DNA of 33,466 nucleotides, from the NCBI GenBank assembly GCA_001778095.1, contig MFGA01000023.1, forward strand, positions 112,891 through 146,356. Reading direction: 5' to 3'. This document shows positions 29,372 through 33,466 of the stretch, piece after piece; within the stretch, counting starts at the first letter, position 1; the number at the start of each line of letters is the position of its first letter. Origin of the DNA: Candidatus Falkowbacteria bacterium RIFOXYA2_FULL_38_12. Its GTDB lineage: Bacteria; Patescibacteriota; Patescibacteriia; XYB2-FULL-38-15. The position numbers and the translations under genes were made by a program. The notes beneath the pieces were generated by a model, which was not told the origin of the DNA, made no database searches, and saw nothing but the letters and a program-made list of their open reading frames with translations.

Positions 29372-30727
29372 TTATTTGAGGGCAGAAATCTCTTTTTCAA
29401 AGTGTTCTCCCCGGTCATACTCGTTTTTAAACATTCCAAAGCTTGTTGAGGCCGGAGAAAATAAAACTATATCGCCTTTTTCAGCCATGCCTTTTGCCGA
29501 CCCGACCGCCTCTTTCATGTTTTTGGAAATAACGAGAGGCGAGCTGTAGCCGGACTCCCGCAACGCTTGGCTTATTTTTTCCGTAGCCGTGCCATTTAAC
29601 AAAACAACTCCTTTGGTGTGATTTTTAATCGATTGCGCCAAATTTTTAAAATCCAAATTTTTATCCGTGCCCCCGGCAATTAAAATTATATTTTTAGCTT
29701 TTTCTCCGAGAGAAGAAAGAGCGGCAATCGTCGCTTCGGGCATGGTGGAAGTTGTATCATTGTAATATCGCGCGCCGTTTTTTTCTTTTATAAACTGGAG
29801 ACGACCCGGAACACCGACAAAAGATTCAACAATCTTTTTTATCTTTGAGCTTGGAATTTTAAAAAGTCTGCCGACAGCCATAGCCGCGGCGATATTTTCG
29901 AGATTATGTTTTCCAACAATTTTTACTTTCCAATTCTTAGGAACATCCTCGGCGCTAAACCAAATCACTTTTCCTTTGGCCATTTTAGCGAACATCTTGG
30001 ACTGTATACAATTTTTGTTCAGGATTAAAAAATCTTTTTTTGTTTGATTTTTAAAGATGGCTGCCTTGTCATTAAGGTACTTTTTAAAATCGTTTTTATA
30101 GTAATTCATGTGGTCGCTAAAAATATTGGTAACAACAGCAACATGCGGACTTATTTTTAAATCTTCCCATCCCTGAAGTTGCCAACTGGATAATTCCAAG
30201 ACAGCTAAATCATCTTTTTTTATTTTACGAACAAGAGGTAATGTCGCCATCCCCTTAATATTGCCGGCCAAATAAACTTTCTTTCTTGTCTCTTTCAACA
30301 ATTCATAAATTAAAGTAGCTGTCGTCGTCTTCCCTCTCGTTCCCGTAACACCAATCACGGGACATGGCGACTCCAGCCCGAACAAAGCATCATCCATCAA
30401 TACCGGTATCTCATTTTTTCTAGCCTCTTCGATATAAATAGAATCCAGGGGGACCCCCGCTGTCTTAAAAATAAAATCGGCTGTTTTAAAATCTTCCAAG
30501 CGATGCTCACCTAGAATAAACTTCATTTTATGGATATTTTTTCCTTCCTGCTTTAATTTACTATAAAAATTTTGAACCTCCTTGATTGATGGAGCAAGCA
30601 TTTTTTTACTCTTGAGGTCAGTTACTGTTAATCTGGCTCCTTGGCTTAATAAATATTTAATTAAGCCTGTCCCCCGCCCCAAAAGACCCAAGCCCATTAC
30701 TGTTATATTTTTATTATTAAAATCCAT
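29372..30727 (-). CDS. murD: UDP-N-acetylmuramoyl-alanine--D-glutamate ligase MurD
   Basis: This cytoplasmic Mur ligase of about 451 residues adds D-glutamate to UDP-MurNAc-L-Ala in peptidoglycan precursor synthesis, using ATP. The N-terminal Rossmann-like domain starts with ITVMGLGLLGRGTGLIKYL. The P-loop GVTGTRGKTTTATL lies at about 128-141, NIFSDHMNYY near 215, and YNDTTSTMPEATIAAL near 310 in the C-terminal domain, all Mur ligase hallmarks. The length matches MurD. I chose the ATG at 30727; a TTG at 30754 in the same frame is less likely. It follows the export-like gene closely and precedes the PH-domain gene. Confidence 0.95.
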   Translation of the reverse strand: MDFNNKNITVMGLGLLGRGTGLIKYLLSQGARLTVTDLKSKKMLAPSIKEVQNFYSKLKQEGKNIHKMKFILGEHRLEDFKTADFIFKTAGVPLDSIYIEEARKNEIPVLMDDALFGLESPCPVIGVTGTRGKTTTATLIYELLKETRKKVYLAGNIKGMATLPLVRKIKKDDLAVLELSSWQLQGWEDLKISPHVAVVTNIFSDHMNYYKNDFKKYLNDKAAIFKNQTKKDFLILNKNCIQSKMFAKMAKGKVIWFSAEDVPKNWKVKIVGKHNLENIAAAMAVGRLFKIPSSKIKKIVESFVGVPGRLQFIKEKNGARYYNDTTSTMPEATIAALSSLGEKAKNIILIAGGTDKNLDFKNLAQSIKNHTKGVVLLNGTATEKISQALRESGYSSPLVISKNMKEAVGSAKGMAEKGDIVLFSPASTSFGMFKNEYDRGEHFEKEISALK

Positions 30728-30754
30728 ATTATATGACGAAATATTATTAAGCAA

Positions 30755-31255
30755 CTAGTCTAGCATCATAATCCCCGTTTGAGTTAAGAGAGTAACAGCT
30801 ATTCCCGCCATTACTACTCCGCAAAAAATCAATAACAACGATCGGCGGGGAGGAATACCGAAAAGAAAAGAAGCAACCGCTCCGGACCAAGCTCCGGTTA
30901 AAGGTAAGGGAATGGCGACAAACAAAACAAGAGCAAGCTGAACACCGTATTTTAAAGATTTCTGCTTAAATTTTTCTTTGACTCTTTTAAACCACCATTC
31001 AAAAAATCTTTCGGCAAGTTTGGAGCGTTTAATTAAAAAATTAGCTACCGGACCAATTAACCAAACCAAAAAAACAACCGGCAACATGTTTCCAAAAATC
31101 GACCAAAAAAAGGCGGAAGCGAGCGGGAGCTTGTAGACAACAAGGGCGATGGGAAGAGAGGCGCGAAGTTCGGCTATGGGGATCATGGCAATAATAGCGG
31201 TTGCCATCTCCGGCGGAAAACTTTTAAACCATTCAATGTAATTAAAATCAAACAT
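30755..31255 (-). CDS. Small multidrug-export-like membrane protein (COG2426 type)
   Basis: This 166-residue integral membrane protein has four or five hydrophobic segments. The conserved opening PPEMATAIIAMIPIAELRASLPIALVVY is followed by FFWSIFGNMLPVVFLVWLIGPV and PLPLTGAWSGAVASFLFGIP. The PIAELRAS and PLTGAWSGA motifs mark the small multidrug export (COG2426) family, which sits in the DedA-like superfamily. Transport function is poorly proven; related proteins are tied to lipid handling in membranes. It overlaps the Nudix gene by 8 bases at its start and stops 27 bases before murD. Confidence 0.88.
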   Translation of the reverse strand: MFDFNYIEWFKSFPPEMATAIIAMIPIAELRASLPIALVVYKLPLASAFFWSIFGNMLPVVFLVWLIGPVANFLIKRSKLAERFFEWWFKRVKEKFKQKSLKYGVQLALVLFVAIPLPLTGAWSGAVASFLFGIPPRRSLLLIFCGVVMAGIAVTLLTQTGIMMLD

Positions 31256-31670
31256 AGTTTTTCTTATCTAAAAAATCTTGCGTTTTTTTCAAAATCTTCC
31301 TTGTATTATCAAACGTAACTTGTTCTATCGCCTCGTTAAAATTAAGCCACTTAAAAGCAACATGCTCCGGGGAGATTTTAACTTCAAAGCTCTCCGTTTT
31401 TGCTAAATAAAAAATAGCTTCCTTGTAAAAAGTCTTTCCTTCTTTTTTGTAGAACCAAAAAGTCTTTTCTCGGAAACCGTCAATAAAAGCTATGTCTGTT
31501 ATTCCCGTCTCTTCTAAAATTTCTCTTCTGGCCGTTTCTTTCTCCGTCTCTCCTTTTTCCATTCCGCCTCTGGGAAAATCCCAATGTCCGGCTTCGTATT
31601 GCAAAAATAAATATTTTATTTCTCCGTCATCCCTAAAAACTATGGCTCCGGCGGAAACTTCTTTCGGCAT
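31248..31670 (-). CDS. Nudix hydrolase
   Basis: This 140-residue enzyme has a complete Nudix box: GMEKGETEKE then TARREILEETGI at about residues 36-57, which fits GX5EX7REUXEEXGU. The N terminus KEVSAGAIVFRDDGEIKYLF and the wall-like loop HWDFPRGG are typical of the MutT/Ap4A hydrolase branch (COG0494). It hydrolyses a nucleoside diphosphate linked to another group; diadenosine polyphosphates or damaged nucleotides are the likely substrates. The C-terminal FDNTRKILKKTQDFL resembles bis(5'-nucleosyl)-tetraphosphatases. It is between the translin-like gene (3-base gap) and the membrane protein gene (8-base overlap). Confidence 0.93.
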   Translation of the reverse strand: MPKEVSAGAIVFRDDGEIKYLFLQYEAGHWDFPRGGMEKGETEKETARREILEETGITDIAFIDGFREKTFWFYKKEGKTFYKEAIFYLAKTESFEVKISPEHVAFKWLNFNEAIEQVTFDNTRKILKKTQDFLDKKNYV

Positions 31671-31673
31671 AAT

Positions 31674-32246
31674 TTATTCCTTCATTTTGACATCATACAA
31701 TATTTCTTCCGCGCGACGTAAATTGTTTTTTGCCTGATCATATTTTGTCCTCAAGTATGATGTCAGATTAAATTTCAAAAGTTCGGCGATTACTTCCCTA
31801 ATCCCCGCGACCAAAAAATCCACATCTTCAAACTTTTTATCAATAGCTCGCAAAACCGCTTTTCTTGTAAGTTCGCCGGTCATATCGCATAATCCCGCCA
31901 GATAACTATCATAATCAACCTTTACTTCTTTGATCTCGTCTATTTTTCCGGTTGCCAAAAAATTACCAAATAATTTCGCTTCAACATATTCTTCAAGCGC
32001 CGCTCTGTACGAACCTTCGTAACGCAATTCCGCTTCTTTGGCAATCTTTTTTTCCAAATCATTGAAGGTTTTTTCCACTTCGGTCAATAGGGCGTTTCCA
32101 CCCTTAATATCATCTCTATGAAAAGCAAAAATGGCCTGTTTGGCCTTTATTAAAGTTTCGTTGGAAATGTTTATTACCTTTCCTCGTTCTTGTTTGTAAA
32201 AATCAAAATCGTCTTTAATCTTTTTAAATAGTTTTTGGTTGATCAT
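31674..32246 (-). CDS. Translin-family protein
   Basis: This 190-residue, all-helical protein resembles eukaryotic and archaeal translin/TRAX. The signature segments are KIKDDFDFYKQERGKVINIS at the start, SYRAALEEYVEAKLFGNFL in the middle and SYLAGLCDMTGELTRKAVLR at about 117-136, close to the conserved translin core. Translin oligomers bind single-stranded RNA and DNA, and TRAX supplies nuclease activity in C3PO. The acidic catalytic residues of TRAX cannot be judged by eye here, so RNA/DNA binding is the safer call. It is next to the Nudix hydrolase (3 bases), suggesting a shared nucleotide or RNA-turnover role. Translin homologues are uncommon in bacteria outside such lineages. Confidence 0.8.
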   Translation of the reverse strand: MINQKLFKKIKDDFDFYKQERGKVINISNETLIKAKQAIFAFHRDDIKGGNALLTEVEKTFNDLEKKIAKEAELRYEGSYRAALEEYVEAKLFGNFLATGKIDEIKEVKVDYDSYLAGLCDMTGELTRKAVLRAIDKKFEDVDFLVAGIREVIAELLKFNLTSYLRTKYDQAKNNLRRAEEILYDVKMKE

Positions 32247-32304
32247 AACTGTTTGGTTGATAGTTGTTTGTTGTTAGTTAAATATTTGGATTTTGAAAAT
32301 TATG

Positions 32305-32319
32305 ATTTATTTAGGATTT
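32305..32319 (-). repeat. A/T-rich intergenic repeat, copy B
   Basis: This is the exact reverse complement of the 15-mer at 1338-1352. It lies in the spacer between the site-2 protease and translin-like genes, within an A/T-rich tract of simple TTTAGGATTT and GATTTCGGATT units. Confidence 0.45.
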
Positions 32320-32338
32320 AGGATTTCGGATTTTTATT

Positions 32339-33448
32339 TTATATACTTTTATCACACTTAACCGCCAAAAGCAAGATGATGGAATTCCTAGTTACCATGC
32401 CAACAACTTCTCCATTTTCCACAACCGGCAAGCGTCCCAAATCATTATTGGTTAGTTTTAAAAAAGCATCAAACGCATTATCTTTCGGTTTTAAAAAATG
32501 CAATTTTTCCGCGTCGGTCATAACTTTTTTGACTATTGTTTTTTCCCACTTATCTTGGGGAATTGTTCGCAAGTCTTCCAGAGTAACAATGCCAAAAATT
32601 CTCCCATCCTCCACAACCGGAAAGCCTCCTTGTTTGTATGTCAAAAATGCCTTAGCCAATTCGTGAAGGGGCATCTTGGGCGAAATGCTCCTGAAATTAG
32701 TTTCCATTATTTCCGTAACTTTTATCGGAGACAACACATGCTCCATCAATGATTGCTTGAGACTCGCTCCGGCCGCTTGCAGAAGAAACCAACTGATTAA
32801 AATCATCCAAAGCCCGCCGATGAAATTATTTTCCAAAAGCATTTTTATTCCCCAAAGAGTAAGAATCAGGGCGCAGATTCTGCTTACCCAAACGGCGTAG
32901 CGAGTGGCCCGATCAAGATTTTTATACTTTACCCAAAGAATTGACCTAAAGATTCTTCCCCCATCAAGAGGAAAGGCGGGAACTAAATTGAAAACTACCA
33001 AGATGCTGTTTATTAAAAAAAGATAATGAGCAATCGCGGAAATCGCCAGTCCCGCTCCGGCAATGGAAATCACAAAGAAAGCGCCCGCCAAGACAAAACT
33101 GGCGACCGGTCCGGCCACAGCCATTTTAAATTCTTCGTCCGGCCTCTCCGGTTCGGTAAGCATCTCGGCAACTCCGCCAAAAACAAACAAAGTAATGCTT
33201 TTTACAATCACGTGATTTTTTCTCCCGACAAGAGAGTGAGCCATTTCGTGAAATAGAACCGAGGCAAAAAGCAAGACAGCGGCGATTAAAGAATAAAACC
33301 AATAAAAAAAACTTCCAAGGCCGGGATACTGCGCGGGGAAATAAAATCGGGCCAAAGACCAGGTAATAAGGAAAAAAATCAAAAACCAAGAATAATGGAT
33401 TTTAATCTCAATATTCTTGACTTTTCCCAAGGAAAAAGAATTGTGCAT
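32339..33448 (-). CDS. Site-2 protease family (M50) metallopeptidase with CBS domains
   Basis: This 369-residue intramembrane zinc protease has HEMAH at 67-71 (zinc ligands His67 and His71, catalytic Glu68). LVPAFPLDGGRI near 155-166 supplies the third ligand, Asp162. About six hydrophobic segments lie in residues 15-225. A pair of CBS domains (about 245-300 and 305-365) forms the cytosolic C terminus and probably binds adenine nucleotides to regulate the protease. This is the SpoIVFB-like group III architecture. Substrates may include membrane-bound anti-sigma factors, but none is nearby. The gene is complete within the window. Confidence 0.95.
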   Translation of the reverse strand: MHNSFSLGKVKNIEIKIHYSWFLIFFLITWSLARFYFPAQYPGLGSFFYWFYSLIAAVLLFASVLFHEMAHSLVGRKNHVIVKSITLFVFGGVAEMLTEPERPDEEFKMAVAGPVASFVLAGAFFVISIAGAGLAISAIAHYLFLINSILVVFNLVPAFPLDGGRIFRSILWVKYKNLDRATRYAVWVSRICALILTLWGIKMLLENNFIGGLWMILISWFLLQAAGASLKQSLMEHVLSPIKVTEIMETNFRSISPKMPLHELAKAFLTYKQGGFPVVEDGRIFGIVTLEDLRTIPQDKWEKTIVKKVMTDAEKLHFLKPKDNAFDAFLKLTNNDLGRLPVVENGEVVGMVTRNSIILLLAVKCDKSI

Positions 33449-33466
33449 AAATATATTTATTAGATA

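Noticed and set aside
29338-29439. Longer N terminus for the PH-domain protein
   Set aside because: The extra 34 residues overlap the end of murD and do not resemble the family; the ATG at 29337 fits.
1-33466. CRISPR array, transposase, integrase or prophage genes
   Set aside because: I looked for regular spaced repeats and for recombinase motifs and found none.

Overview
The window is AT-rich, densely coded and mostly transcribed from the minus strand. It looks like a chromosomal segment of a Patescibacteria (Candidate Phyla Radiation) genome, probably Parcubacteria-like. This rests on gene content, not on a search: a DUF4012 envelope protein, tandem GT2 glycosyltransferases, a bactofilin-like membrane protein, an L,D-transpeptidase with calcium-binding repeats, a multi-Ig surface protein and a translin-like protein. 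UGA is used as a normal stop, so the UGA-recoding lineages are unlikely.

Layout. (1) 1-5291: mreB, a DUF4012 protein and a tandem glycosyltransferase. (2) 5468-9725: a processive membrane glycosyltransferase, a YtxH-like protein, a coiled-coil protein, an L,D-transpeptidase and a bactofilin-like membrane protein, all envelope related. (3) 9787-14592: a P-type cation ATPase with tspO, then the translational GTPase bipA. (4) 14736-22043: an accessory island. It holds a PanA-type antitoxin with a small unknown partner, a lone XRE regulator with a palindromic operator, a five-gene operon (XRE, ImmA/IrrE protease, TIR protein, unknown protein, three-helix membrane protein), a DUF1508 protein on the opposite strand, and a type IIG restriction-modification gene split by a frameshift. 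(5) 22170-24198: a secreted multi-Ig surface protein followed by a 160-nt hairpin and a strong terminator. (6) 24251-27168: tRNA-Gln, ftsX-ftsE, then on the plus strand tRNA-Gly, tRNA-Thr and an unknown gene. (7) 27198-33448: a membrane-anchored parvulin, an FtsB/DivIC-like protein, a PH-domain membrane protein, murD, a small-export-like membrane protein, a Nudix hydrolase, a translin-family protein and a site-2 protease with CBS domains.

How it works together. Regions 1, 2 and 7 are housekeeping for envelope synthesis, cell shape and division (MreB, FtsEX, FtsB, MurD, glycosyltransferases, L,D-transpeptidase). Region 4 is a compact defence and toxin-antitoxin island between bipA and the surface-protein gene. 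The best candidate for an undescribed system is the operon at 16378-18972. It starts from a perfect TTGACA-17-TATAAT promoter that abuts the first start codon. It combines a repressor/protease switch with a TIR protein that keeps the catalytic glutamate, plus two unassigned proteins, one of them membrane-bound. The PanA partner at 14736-15140 is a second candidate, as a possible new toxin family.

Non-coding signals include several well-spaced sigma-70-like promoters, a 42-bp perfect palindromic terminator, and two large hairpins (5344-5437 and 24001-24160) that share a loop motif.
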